Translations under genes and position numbers: made by a program
In this document: positions 36,992 to 45,422 of the stretch, piece by piece
Numbering within the stretch: the stretch's first letter is position 1
Layout: every line of letters begins with the position of its first letter
Assembly: GCA_031275405.1 (NCBI GenBank)
Contig: JAISOV010000029.1
Coordinates: forward strand, 62,001 to 126,000
DNA from: Clostridium sp.
GTDB lineage: Bacteria > Bacillota > Clostridia > Lachnospirales > Lachnospiraceae
Length of the DNA: 64,000 nucleotides
Direction: 5' to 3'
The notes under the pieces: generated by a model
What the model was told of the DNA's origin: nothing
Database searches by the model: none
Seen by the model: the letters and a program-made list of their open reading frames with translations, nothing else

Positions 36992-37930
36992 TCAGTCTTT
37001 CAGTCCCGACGAAGTCATGGTTTCCAGAATATTGCTCTGGCAGATGAGGAAGAACGTCACCGGAACCGCCGCGATGATCAAAGTGACCGCCGCCGCCGCG
37101 CCCGCCCTTGCCGTTCCTCCGGCGGACACCTGCTGCAAGACGTACTGGAGCGGTTTCAGCTCTTCATTCCGCAGGAACGTGCTTCCCGTATTCGCCCACA
37201 TCTGCTGGAACTGGAAGATCGCAAGCGTCAGCCAAGCGGGCTTCACGTTGGGCATCATGATCCGCCAGAAGATCACGAACTCGCCTGCCCCGTCCAGCCT
37301 TGCCGATTCCATCAGGGAGTCCGGCAGCTGTTCCATGAACTGCTTCATCAGGTACAGCCCCATCCCGAAAGAACAGGCGGGCAGGATCAGCGCGAGGAAC
37401 GTGTTGTTGATTCCCAGCCAGGAGATGATCATGTACTGGGGCGTCTGCGTGACCGTCCACGAGAACATCATGGACAGGACGACCATCTGGAACAGGATCT
37501 TCTTCCCGGGGAAGCTATGCTTCGCCAGAGGATAGGCGGCAAGGGAAGCGATCAGCACGTGTCCTACGATCCCTCCGCCGGTGATGATGACCGTGTTCAG
37601 CAGATACCGGGAAAACGGCACCCACGAGTTATTCATGATGACGAACAGGTCTGAAAAATTCTCCAGGGTCGGGTTGCGCACCAGGATCTTGGGCGGGAAC
37701 TGGAACAGCTCATCCAGAGGCTTCAGCGCGTTGTTCACGACCATGACCAGGGGAAGCGCCATCGCCGCGCCGCAGACCGCCATCAGGGCAAACAGCAGGG
37801 TATTCCCCGCCATGGAGCGGTTCAGCTGCCTGTTCCCGCGCCGGAAGAAGCCGCGTCCGGGCTTCGGCGGCTTTGCGGGGAACAGCCAAAACAGCCTGCC
37901 TTTCGGTTTTGCCGTCGTCTTTGTCGTCAC
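36992..37930 (-). CDS. Carbohydrate ABC transporter permease, MalG type (mannan locus, set 2)
   Basis: A 312-aa permease with six helices. The EAA loop is MESARLDGAGEFVIFWRIMMP (Ala to Ser change in the second EAA position, common in this group). The GTG start at 37930 overlaps the stop of the upstream permease by 4 bases (GTGA). The N-terminus is basic and hydrophilic (TKTTAKPKGRLFWLFPAKPP). It works with the permease at 37927-38904 and the CBM-fused binding protein at 38935-41922. It is distinct from the set 1 permeases, so the locus encodes two separate importers. Confidence 0.9.
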   Translation of the reverse strand: MTTKTTAKPKGRLFWLFPAKPPKPGRGFFRRGNRQLNRSMAGNTLLFALMAVCGAAMALPLVMVVNNALKPLDELFQFPPKILVRNPTLENFSDLFVIMNNSWVPFSRYLLNTVIITGGGIVGHVLIASLAAYPLAKHSFPGKKILFQMVVLSMMFSWTVTQTPQYMIISWLGINNTFLALILPACSFGMGLYLMKQFMEQLPDSLMESARLDGAGEFVIFWRIMMPNVKPAWLTLAIFQFQQMWANTGSTFLRNEELKPLQYVLQQVSAGGTARAGAAAAVTLIIAAVPVTFFLICQSNILETMTSSGLKD

Positions 37931-38904
37931 TCTCCTACCCTCCTTAGCAGTTTCTGTACCAGGATATTGGAACCTACCATCAGGAAAAACAGCACCGTGG
38001 CAATCGCGGAAGCGTAGCCCATCTCAAAACGCACCGTTCCGTAGTCCAGCAGATGGGTGACGACCGTGGCCCCCGCATAGTTCACCGAGGGGTTGCCCGC
38101 CAGCTGGATGGATACGTCCGCGATGGCAAAAGCCTGCGTGATCTGCATGACCGCGCCGAACATCAGCTGCGGCCTCATGGAGGGCAGGGTGACATGCCAT
38201 AGCTCCTGCCACCGGTTCTTCACCCCGTCCAGCGCCGCCGCTTCGTACAGGCTCTTATCCACGGTCTGCAGACCGGCGATAAACGCCAGGAACCCGGTTC
38301 CAAGGCTCAGCCACAGCTGCACCACGATCAGGAAAGGCAGGACGTACTTCTCGGTCTTCATCCATGCGCCCGCCGTATCGAGCAGCCCCAGATCCATCAG
38401 GAACCCGTTCAGATAGCCGTAGCGGTCGCCGCTCAGGATCAGGTTCCATACCACATAGGCGTTTCCGCAGATACTGGGCGCATAGAAAATCAGGGTCAGG
38501 AAAGCCCTCAGCTTTCCTTTGAACTCATTGATGATCCAGGCAAACAGCAGACACAGGAAATAGCTTACCGGGCCTGTGACCACCGCCAGCACCAAGGTGT
38601 TCTTCAAGGAAAGCAGGAAAATATCGTCCTCCAGGAACAGCTTGATATAATTCTTCCACCCGACAAATTCCGGCCATTCGAGCATATTGTAATAGGTAAA
38701 GCCGAACGCCGCCGACATCACCACCGGAAGGACCGTGAAGAAGAAAAACAGGAGGAAATACGGCGCAAGCATGAGATAGGAGCTTTTCGAGCGCCTGACC
38801 CGGTACCAGAGCCTGCCCTGTCTCTTCGCCGTTTCCGCGGCGTTTTCCAAAGCGTGAACCGTCACGGAACCCCGCTTTTGTGCCGCCCTTGCGTTGTTGT
38901 CCAT
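37927..38904 (-). CDS. Carbohydrate ABC transporter permease, MalF type (mannan locus, set 2)
   Basis: A 325-aa permease with six helices. The EAA loop is YEAAALDGVKNRWQELWHVTLP. A hydrophilic 45-residue N-terminus precedes the first helix (SYLMLAPYFLLFFFFTVLPV). A GGAAAGGA ribosome site lies upstream of the ATG. It is coupled to the downstream permease by a 4-base overlap and follows the large binding protein gene by 30 bases, forming one importer. Confidence 0.9.
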   Translation of the reverse strand: MDNNARAAQKRGSVTVHALENAAETAKRQGRLWYRVRRSKSSYLMLAPYFLLFFFFTVLPVVMSAAFGFTYYNMLEWPEFVGWKNYIKLFLEDDIFLLSLKNTLVLAVVTGPVSYFLCLLFAWIINEFKGKLRAFLTLIFYAPSICGNAYVVWNLILSGDRYGYLNGFLMDLGLLDTAGAWMKTEKYVLPFLIVVQLWLSLGTGFLAFIAGLQTVDKSLYEAAALDGVKNRWQELWHVTLPSMRPQLMFGAVMQITQAFAIADVSIQLAGNPSVNYAGATVVTHLLDYGTVRFEMGYASAIATVLFFLMVGSNILVQKLLRRVGE

Positions 38905-38934
38905 AGGTGTGCCTGTCCTTTCCCGTGAAATCTT

Positions 38935-41922
38935 CTACTTCATCCCCAGCCGCAGCTCTTCCTGCTTATAGGCAATTTCCCCGTTGATATAGATGACTTT
39001 ATCCATCAGCTCTTCCCGCGGGGAAGACGTGTCCGGATGGGAGACCACCACCGCCCAGAACGCGTTGTTCACGTTGCGCCACGAGTAGTACCCTCCCGGA
39101 ACCTGCGGGATCCCCCGCGCCCATTCCATGGAACGCTTCAAAGCTTCAAAGTCGTCCGTCGGCCAGGGCATATTCAGGAACGCGGCATAGTTTGCCGTAG
39201 GCACCCGCGCCGCCGCCCCCATCAGCCTTTCCATCTCCCTGCCGAAAGCCGTCTGTGTTTCCTCGCTCGTCCACCATTTCAGAAGCTCCCACGATTCTTC
39301 CGGGTATTCCGTGTCCGACAGGATCATGCTGGCCAGCCCGGTACACGCCACGGAATGATCCACCGTGCCGTCCTCTTTCCGCGTTCCGGGGATCTGGGTA
39401 AAGCTCCACAGCCCGGCAATGTCCGGCGCGGAAACCGCGAAATTGTTGTAAACCGTATAGTCCGCGATGATCAGCGGGCATTCCCCGGTACGGAACCGCT
39501 CTTCCACGCTGGCGTCCTTGTCGAGCCGGTAGTCCGAATAATATTCGCAGAACGTCTTGAACGTGTTCACCGCAAGATCCGAGTCCAGCGCCGAAGCGGA
39601 AGCGTCCTCCAGATAATAGGAGCCGCCGTTCTGGTAAAGGATGGAGGCAAACAGCTGTTCCGTAGGGCGCATTCCGAATTCCATCTGGTTCTTGGCCAGG
39701 ACGGTCATCGCCACCTGTACGTCCTCCCACGTTTCGGGGACATCCAGCCCGATTTCCGCCAAAATGTCCTTGCGGTAGAACATGACCGGATAGGTGATCG
39801 TCTCCGGCAGGGCGTACACCGATCCGTCATAGGCAAACTGCCGTATGGCCGCTTCCGGATACCGCGCCGCCACTTCCTCCAGATCCTCGAACTGCGCCAG
39901 ATCCCACACCGCGTTACGGATCCCGTAGTTGACGGGCGTGTCGTTTCCGGCCTCCAGAACCGCCCCCGCCACGCCGTTGGTATTGGCGACCTGAACCGCC
40001 ACGTCCGGCCCCTCGCCCACCAGGGAAGCTTTCAGGAGCGTGGACATATCCACCAGCTGGACATTCACCGGGATCCCGGTCTGGTTCGTAAAGCTTTCGT
40101 CCAGCAGGGATTTGATGATATTCGCCTGGTCGCGCCCGGTTCCCACCCACAAGGTCAGGGGAGCGCTTGCCTTTTCCCGCGCCACATCCCCGATCTGGTT
40201 ATAATCGATCACAAAGGAATAAAACAGCCTTGCCGCCTCATGCCTTACTTTGGCCCAAAAGGAAGTGTACCGGTACTCCGGCTTCCTGTCCGGAGAAGAA
40301 ATATGGATCCGGTCGATCTCCAGAGGCTGGCCGATCACCTGCGCGATCCAGTTGCCGCAGGCGCGGACGTTGATCCGGTACTGTTCCAGGGCGCGGACAA
40401 AATATTCCTCGTCCTTCATCAGATCCACCAGCTGATCCCGCATGGACAGCAGAACCGCTTTCTTGTCGGTATTCTTCCCGGCGACTGCTTCCAGCCCGGC
40501 AAGCGCGCTGTCCAGAAGCGCCTTAGCCTCCGCCAGCTTAGAGTTCAGATCCGGGAAGCTGGCCGCGATCTGGTAATCCCGGTAGGTATCCGGCTTCACC
40601 CCGGTGATCATGATGACCTCCCGGTAAATACGTTGCAGCTGCTGCACCGCCGTTTCCACCTCGCCCACGATCCGCGAGAACCCGCCTAAGACCGCTTCCA
40701 TCCGCAGGGTATGCTTTCCCGCCGCCAGATAGAACCGGTAAGGCTCCCCGCTCTCGTCCTCCAGCACGTCTTCCCGGAAATCCTGCCCATAGGCAAAAGC
40801 GTAAGCCGCCATTTCCGCGAACGGCACTTCCCCGTCTATGGTGATCCGCCTGGATACGTTGATCCCCCTTACCAGGTTCTGCCGGTCATAGAGGGAAAGA
40901 AGATAATAGCCCGCCTCCTCCACCTGGAATTCCCATTCGATCCACTGCCCCACCAGCCGCCAGGAATTGCCGCCGATGGTGTTGTTCAGCAGCTCTTTCG
41001 CGCTTGCCGGGGAAACGGACGGGGAAGACTGGTCCTGCTGCGGATACAGCATCTGGGAAGAAGTCCTGGACGCGTATTCGCCCTCCACCACAATCAGCTT
41101 CCCGCTGGTATCCCGCGCCCCCTGTTCCTCCCATTCCCGTTTTTTTTCCGCGTAGCTTTTGTCGGTCCCCTCCGCGCTCAGCACCAGGCTCCGGATGAGC
41201 ATAGGTTCCTTGATGGAAAGGAAGGATACGGTATGTACTCCTTTTTCCAGATAGAGGGATAACGGGGAGGTGATATAGCCTTTGTTGTCATACAGGTACC
41301 TGGTCTGCCACTCCGGGCTTTCCACGCCCTTGGGCTTGACATCGTTGCCCTGGTTGTCCTTTTCCCATTGCTTGACCGTGACCCCGTTTCCGTCCACGTA
41401 GCTCTCCCGCACGTAATTGGTCCAGATCCGAGGGAACGACACGATGTATAACTCTTCATAGGGAAGCTTCCCGTCCACGAAGACGCCTCTTTGGATGTCG
41501 GCGTTCTTGCCGGGCACCGGATAGTAGACCACCCCCAGGTTGTAAAGCCCGCTCTGCGGCACGGCGATCTCGAACTCGATCAGGGAATCTTCTCCCGTGA
41601 GGACGCTCTCTCCGCTCATCCCCTCGTAATCCCGCCAGATCTGCGGCTCGGCCGCCGCGCCGCCTTCCTCGTAGCGGACGAAATCCCCCGCGTCCGCCGT
41701 GAGCGTCCGCGCCGGATAGACGGCTCCCGGATAGGCCGCCAGATATTCCTGATAGTCGGGAATGGCCGGGTCGATATTGTAAGTGCTTACGGTCTCCCGG
41801 AACTCGTCCATCGAAAGGGCGGTCGCGGCCTGTACGGCCAAGGGAGCCGGGAGGAAGCTCCCCGCCGCGCCCGTGGCGAGGAAGAAGGCCAGGATTGCGC
41901 TTGTTGTTTTTTTCCGGTTCAT
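38935..41922 (-). CDS. Giant solute-binding protein with N-terminal carbohydrate-binding-like domains
   Basis: A 995-aa exported protein, about twice the usual length of family-1 binding proteins. The signal peptide (TTSAILAFFLATGAAGSFLP ending AVQAA) lacks a lipobox Cys. Residues about 85-250 and 275-425 are two beta-sandwich modules resembling CBM6/35 (IEFEIAVPQSGLYNLGVVYY; WIEWEFQVEEAGYYLLSLYD). A helical linker (430-545) leads to the binding-protein fold from about 590 onward (PLTLWVGTGRDQANIIKSLL; YPVMFYRKDILAEIGLDVPE). It probably binds long polysaccharide chains at the surface and delivers oligosaccharides to the set 2 permeases. Fusion of CBM-like and transport-binding domains is unusual outside this gene neighbourhood type. 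Confidence 0.8.
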   Translation of the reverse strand: MNRKKTTSAILAFFLATGAAGSFLPAPLAVQAATALSMDEFRETVSTYNIDPAIPDYQEYLAAYPGAVYPARTLTADAGDFVRYEEGGAAAEPQIWRDYEGMSGESVLTGEDSLIEFEIAVPQSGLYNLGVVYYPVPGKNADIQRGVFVDGKLPYEELYIVSFPRIWTNYVRESYVDGNGVTVKQWEKDNQGNDVKPKGVESPEWQTRYLYDNKGYITSPLSLYLEKGVHTVSFLSIKEPMLIRSLVLSAEGTDKSYAEKKREWEEQGARDTSGKLIVVEGEYASRTSSQMLYPQQDQSSPSVSPASAKELLNNTIGGNSWRLVGQWIEWEFQVEEAGYYLLSLYDRQNLVRGINVSRRITIDGEVPFAEMAAYAFAYGQDFREDVLEDESGEPYRFYLAAGKHTLRMEAVLGGFSRIVGEVETAVQQLQRIYREVIMITGVKPDTYRDYQIAASFPDLNSKLAEAKALLDSALAGLEAVAGKNTDKKAVLLSMRDQLVDLMKDEEYFVRALEQYRINVRACGNWIAQVIGQPLEIDRIHISSPDRKPEYRYTSFWAKVRHEAARLFYSFVIDYNQIGDVAREKASAPLTLWVGTGRDQANIIKSLLDESFTNQTGIPVNVQLVDMSTLLKASLVGEGPDVAVQVANTNGVAGAVLEAGNDTPVNYGIRNAVWDLAQFEDLEEVAARYPEAAIRQFAYDGSVYALPETITYPVMFYRKDILAEIGLDVPETWEDVQVAMTVLAKNQMEFGMRPTEQLFASILYQNGGSYYLEDASASALDSDLAVNTFKTFCEYYSDYRLDKDASVEERFRTGECPLIIADYTVYNNFAVSAPDIAGLWSFTQIPGTRKEDGTVDHSVACTGLASMILSDTEYPEESWELLKWWTSEETQTAFGREMERLMGAAARVPTANYAAFLNMPWPTDDFEALKRSMEWARGIPQVPGGYYSWRNVNNAFWAVVVSHPDTSSPREELMDKVIYINGEIAYKQEELRLGMK

Positions 41923-41965
41923 AGTATCTACCTCTGCTCTGCTCGGTTTCGTGCGGCGGCTTCTC

Positions 41966-43594
41966 CTAATCGGCCTCCGCCCGGATGGGATACGCGGACA
42001 GATCCGGAAGTTCGTCCAGCGTGACGACTGCTTCGTGCGAATAGGCTTTGACCAGCATATCGCTTTCCGTATACTGTTCGCTCAAGGTGTAGATGGCGGT
42101 GTCCTTGGCCACAAATTCCCCGCCCCAGGTACACCACAGCCCCCACATCGCGCCGTCCCGCCGCGCCAGCTCGGGATCGAACACGCAGCCGTTCTCGGAA
42201 AGATAGACGGGCTTGACGGTATCGGCATAAGCTGCGACCTCCAGATATTTGGAAATCTGGGAAGCGTACACTTTTTCGCCGGGATAAATGTCCTCGCCGA
42301 CAATGTCCACATAGGCATCCCCCGGATACCAGTCCTTGCTCTGCCCGTTCCACAGCCAGATCAGGTTGTTCAGCCCGTATTCCCCTGTCAGCTTTTCATA
42401 CAGCAGGAGGTAGAGCGCCTTATACGGCTCCGGCCCCGCCGCTCCCCACCAGAACCAGCCGCCGCTGGCCTCGTGGAGCGGACGAAACAGGATCGGAACG
42501 TCCGCGTCCCGCAGCCTGCCCAGCTGGACGGCAATCGCGGCAATGTCCTCCAGGAGAAGCGCGTAGCCCTCTTCATCCCGCCCGTCCATGATCGCCGCTA
42601 GGTCTATATCAGTATATTCCCGATAGAAGCCGGAATACCACTGCCCGGTCAAATATTTGGAAGGAGCGTTCCAATGCCAGCAGAACGTGACGATCCCTCC
42701 TTTTTCCCAGAAATCGACGGCATACTCGGTGGCCCGGCTGAGCGTTCCGTTGGCCGCCCGGGAAGGGCTGTATTCTATGAAATCCAGGCCTAGCACGGCA
42801 GGAGTCTTTCCCGTGGCTTTCCGGATCACCTGGAACTCCTTTCCGTACATCCCGCCGTCACAATACTGCCCCGACAGGAAGCTGGTTCCGTAGATGTCGC
42901 ACAGATAACTCATCAGCCGCTTGGCGCTGTCTGAGGCGGCTTCGTTGCTCAGCCTGGCGGACACCCGGTAAATGCCCGGGTCGATCGGCGCCGATTCCGT
43001 GACTTTCAGACTGTCCAAAGATACCCACCCCCAATATTTGGAATATTCTATCTCATGGCTCCCGGACGCCAGATAGACTCTTTCCAGAACCGAATCCGCA
43101 AACGAGGTCTGATCTATGGAAACCGTACCCAGCCGTTCGCCGTCCGCCGCCACATAGTTGCGCCTGTCCTCTCCGGCGCTGCCGCCGGCACTGACGAAAT
43201 TCAGGTCGTAAAAGCCGTCCGCCGGAATCTCTATGGTAAACCGGCAGGAGTCCGCGTCCTCTTGGAAGCCCTCCACATAGCCGCTTCCCGTGAAGCCCGC
43301 CTTAGAAGCTCTTTCCACCGCCTTCACATTCCCCGTCCACGCGGCGTCTTCCGCTTCATAGCTCCCGATCAGTTTCGGGAGGAAAGCCGGCTCGGCTCCC
43401 TGTCCGGAACCTTGGGTCGCGGCGGAGCCGGAGGGCGGCAGGAGCGAGAAGGCCGCCCTCGCCCCGGCGACGGCCAGCAGCGCCAGAAAAAGCAGGGGAA
43501 GCAGCCGCGCCCTCCGCTTGCTTGCCGGAGCCGCGCTGTTCTTGGCTTCGCCGTTTTGGGTCTGGTTGTTTCCGGTACCGCTCTTCTTCAACAC
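41966..43594 (-). CDS. Endo-beta-1,4-mannanase, glycoside hydrolase family 26, with CBM35-like module
   Basis: A 542-aa surface enzyme with an N-terminal transmembrane anchor (RLLPLLFLALLAVAGARAAF). A CBM35-like domain (residues 68-190; SYEAEDAAWTGNVKAVERAS, WVSLDSLKVTES) precedes the GH26 domain (205-520). IVTFCWHWNAPSKYL, ILFRPLHEASGGWFWWG with the acid/base Glu, and PVYLSENGCVF with the nucleophile Glu are the key motifs. It cleaves mannan or glucomannan into oligosaccharides at the cell surface, the first step of the pathway encoded here. Start is uncertain between GTG 43594 and the adjoining TTG, both with a weak AGGTG site. It lies 10 bases after the epimerase gene. Confidence 0.92.
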   Translation of the reverse strand: MLKKSGTGNNQTQNGEAKNSAAPASKRRARLLPLLFLALLAVAGARAAFSLLPPSGSAATQGSGQGAEPAFLPKLIGSYEAEDAAWTGNVKAVERASKAGFTGSGYVEGFQEDADSCRFTIEIPADGFYDLNFVSAGGSAGEDRRNYVAADGERLGTVSIDQTSFADSVLERVYLASGSHEIEYSKYWGWVSLDSLKVTESAPIDPGIYRVSARLSNEAASDSAKRLMSYLCDIYGTSFLSGQYCDGGMYGKEFQVIRKATGKTPAVLGLDFIEYSPSRAANGTLSRATEYAVDFWEKGGIVTFCWHWNAPSKYLTGQWYSGFYREYTDIDLAAIMDGRDEEGYALLLEDIAAIAVQLGRLRDADVPILFRPLHEASGGWFWWGAAGPEPYKALYLLLYEKLTGEYGLNNLIWLWNGQSKDWYPGDAYVDIVGEDIYPGEKVYASQISKYLEVAAYADTVKPVYLSENGCVFDPELARRDGAMWGLWCTWGGEFVAKDTAIYTLSEQYTESDMLVKAYSHEAVVTLDELPDLSAYPIRAEAD

Positions 43595-43604
43595 GCACCT
43601 GCTT

Positions 43605-44792
43605 TCATTCCGTTCTCTTCATGATTTCCATGCACATCCTGCCGTTATGGTAAGGGCATTTCCAAGGCTCCACCAGCGGCAGCTCCCTCATGGGGTTCCC
43701 GTCCCTGTCCGTACACCAGAACCACTCGCTGCCCTCTTCGGGAGCCGCCAGATGATTTCGGATGAAGCGCCAGACCGCTTCCGCCGCTTCCCTGAAATAC
43801 GTCTTTTCCGGGCTGCGCTGCCACGCGTTGTAAAAACCCACCACGGCTTCCGCTTCCACCCACCAGATCCGGCGCTGATCCACTTTGCCGCGCTCGCATT
43901 CGTTGGCGACGGACTGCCCGTCGTAAGCCGCTTCGTACACCCGCTGCGCCAGACGTAAGGTGATCGGCCCCATCTTCCTGCGGCAGTCCTCATCCCCCAA
44001 AACGTCCGTTCCCCGGTCGATCAGCCACGCGGCTTCTATGTCGTGGCCGTAAGAATGGAGATCGATCAGGCTGTTCATATCCCGGTCGAAGAAGACCTCC
44101 TGCCTTCCCAGGACGGGATTGTAGACCTTCTCCGCCACCCTGTCCAGAATCTCCCGTATCCGCGCCGCCGCCTCGCCGGAGCGGCTCACCCGGTAAAATT
44201 CCGTATAGGCTTCCAGAAGATGAAGCAGCGTGTTCATCGTGCGGTCCGCCGTCACCCCGTTCTCGGACAGCTTGTCGTTGCCCGCCGGTTCAAAATCACG
44301 GGTCTGCGCCTCCTGATATCCGTATGCGTCCTTACATCCGGTTTCGATGAGACGGAAGATCCCTTCCGCCGTCCGCAGGGCCTGTTCTTCTCCGAAAGCC
44401 TTGTAATAGGAAGAAAGAGCGTAGACGGCAAACGCCTGGTTATAGGTATGCTTCGTGGTATCCAGCGGCCTGCCTTTGCAGTCCACCGACCAGAACACGC
44501 CGCCCCTTTCCCGGTCGATACAGCAGTCCCGCAGGAACCGCCACGCGTGATCCGCGTACTTTCTCAGGCTTTCCTCCCCCAGCGCCAGATACGCGCTGGA
44601 GAAAAACCATAAGATCCGGCTGTTCAGGATACAGCCTTTCTCCGCACCCTTGTCCGCGCGCAGCCGCGTATCCACATAGCCATAATAGCCGCCGTTTTCT
44701 TCGTCGATCCATTTTTTCCAGAAAGGAAGAAGCACCTGTGTCAAATGCTCTTTCATTTCCGTATGTAACGTCTGCCTTTCCATGTATGGCAT
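43605..44792 (-). CDS. Cellobiose/mannobiose 2-epimerase (AGE family)
   Basis: A 395-aa cytoplasmic protein with the (alpha/alpha)6 barrel of the N-acylglucosamine 2-epimerase superfamily. WIDEENGGYYGYVDTRL, TKHTYNQAFAVYALSSYY, LHSYGHDIEAAWL (catalytic His), WWVEAEAVVGFYNAW and VEPWKCPYHNGRMCMEI are the diagnostic blocks; the last two are typical of cellobiose 2-epimerases. It converts beta-1,4-mannobiose to mannosyl-glucose, which a GH130 phosphorylase can then split. It is the first gene of the 23-kb minus-strand locus. The promoter at 44825-44853 is directly upstream. Confidence 0.88.
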   Translation of the reverse strand: MPYMERQTLHTEMKEHLTQVLLPFWKKWIDEENGGYYGYVDTRLRADKGAEKGCILNSRILWFFSSAYLALGEESLRKYADHAWRFLRDCCIDRERGGVFWSVDCKGRPLDTTKHTYNQAFAVYALSSYYKAFGEEQALRTAEGIFRLIETGCKDAYGYQEAQTRDFEPAGNDKLSENGVTADRTMNTLLHLLEAYTEFYRVSRSGEAAARIREILDRVAEKVYNPVLGRQEVFFDRDMNSLIDLHSYGHDIEAAWLIDRGTDVLGDEDCRRKMGPITLRLAQRVYEAAYDGQSVANECERGKVDQRRIWWVEAEAVVGFYNAWQRSPEKTYFREAAEAVWRFIRNHLAAPEEGSEWFWCTDRDGNPMRELPLVEPWKCPYHNGRMCMEIMKRTE

Positions 44793-44824
44793 GTGCCGAA
44801 CCCGCTTTCCTTTAACTTAAAATA

Positions 44825-44853
44825 ATTCTACTATAAATCTATTTTTTAGTCAT
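44825..44853 (-). promoter_or_regulatory. Candidate promoter of the mannan locus with a LacI-like half operator
   Basis: On the minus strand ATGACT (44848-44853) and TAGAAT (44825-44830) are separated by 17 bp. CTATTTTTTAG at 44839-44849, inside the spacer, resembles the core CTATTTTTAG of the perfect inverted repeat at the LacI promoter 50234-50251 (one extra T). The promoter call is moderate; the operator link is weak. Confidence 0.4.
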
Positions 44854-45422
44854 CCTCTTTTTTTGTTTTTCTCCTTGCTTTATTGACGTTTTTGTAAATT
44901 TGGACTTTTATACTAATTTTCAGCCGGATGCTTTCGGTACTTTTTTTGTTTTATTGGTGATTTTTACAACGGCAGATTATTTATGAAGTACTTTTTAATC
45001 TTTATTTAGGTTATTAAATTTTATGATTTTATATTTCATCTATTTTACTTATGATTATTGTTTTTTATCTATGATCATTGGTTTCTGGAATGTTGTTCCA
45101 GTCAAAAAAGCCGCCACGCGGACAGCGCACAGCTTCCAAGCAATATTTTACGAAAGCTTTACGCGGACTTGTCTGGGAAGTTACAGGGCCGTGTTATTCT
45201 TTTTCAGGTACACACAAAGTGACCGCCCGCCAAAGACGCTTTATAGACCCAGGCGGGCAGATGGGAGCAAAAACGGAAAGCAGAAGAACCATCCGCTTTC
45301 CGCCTCCCTGATCGGTATGCCCGCCAAGCGGGCAGATGGGAGCAAAAGCGGAAAGCAGAAGAACCATCCGCTTTCCGCCTCCCTGATCGGTACGCCCGCC
45401 AAGCGGGCAGATAGGAGCAAGT
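44854..45422. other. Intergenic region: AT-rich block followed by a dispersed repeat element
   Basis: Bases 44854-45070 are very AT-rich with no gene and may hold promoters for both divergent operons. From about 45095 the sequence turns GC-rich and belongs to a repeat element related to the one at 58326-58437. Open frames here (for example FYESFTRTCLGSYRAVLF) arise from the repeat and are not considered genes. Confidence 0.5.
45235..45420 (+). repeat. Dispersed repeat with 75-bp tandem units ending at the phnD ribosome site
   Basis: GGGCAGAT begins at 45255, 45330 and 45405, giving two full 75-bp units and a third start. Each unit carries a GCGGAAAGC/GCTTTCCGC stem and a GCCCGCC/GGCGGGC-like stem. 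Bases 45235-45345 align along their full length with the reverse complement of 58326-58437 (about 80 percent by eye). The third unit start, GGGCAGATAGGAGCAAG, supplies the AGGAG ribosome site of phnD. Confidence 0.85.

Noticed and set aside
39037-40689. 550-codon plus-strand open frame opposite the large binding protein
   Set aside because: Antisense shadow with Arg/His/Pro-rich composition and no ribosome site; the minus-strand gene has a signal peptide and family features.
45230-45420. CRISPR array from the regular repeats
   Set aside because: Units are 75-bp contiguous tandem repeats without unique spacers, and the same element recurs elsewhere as a single copy. There are no cas genes.
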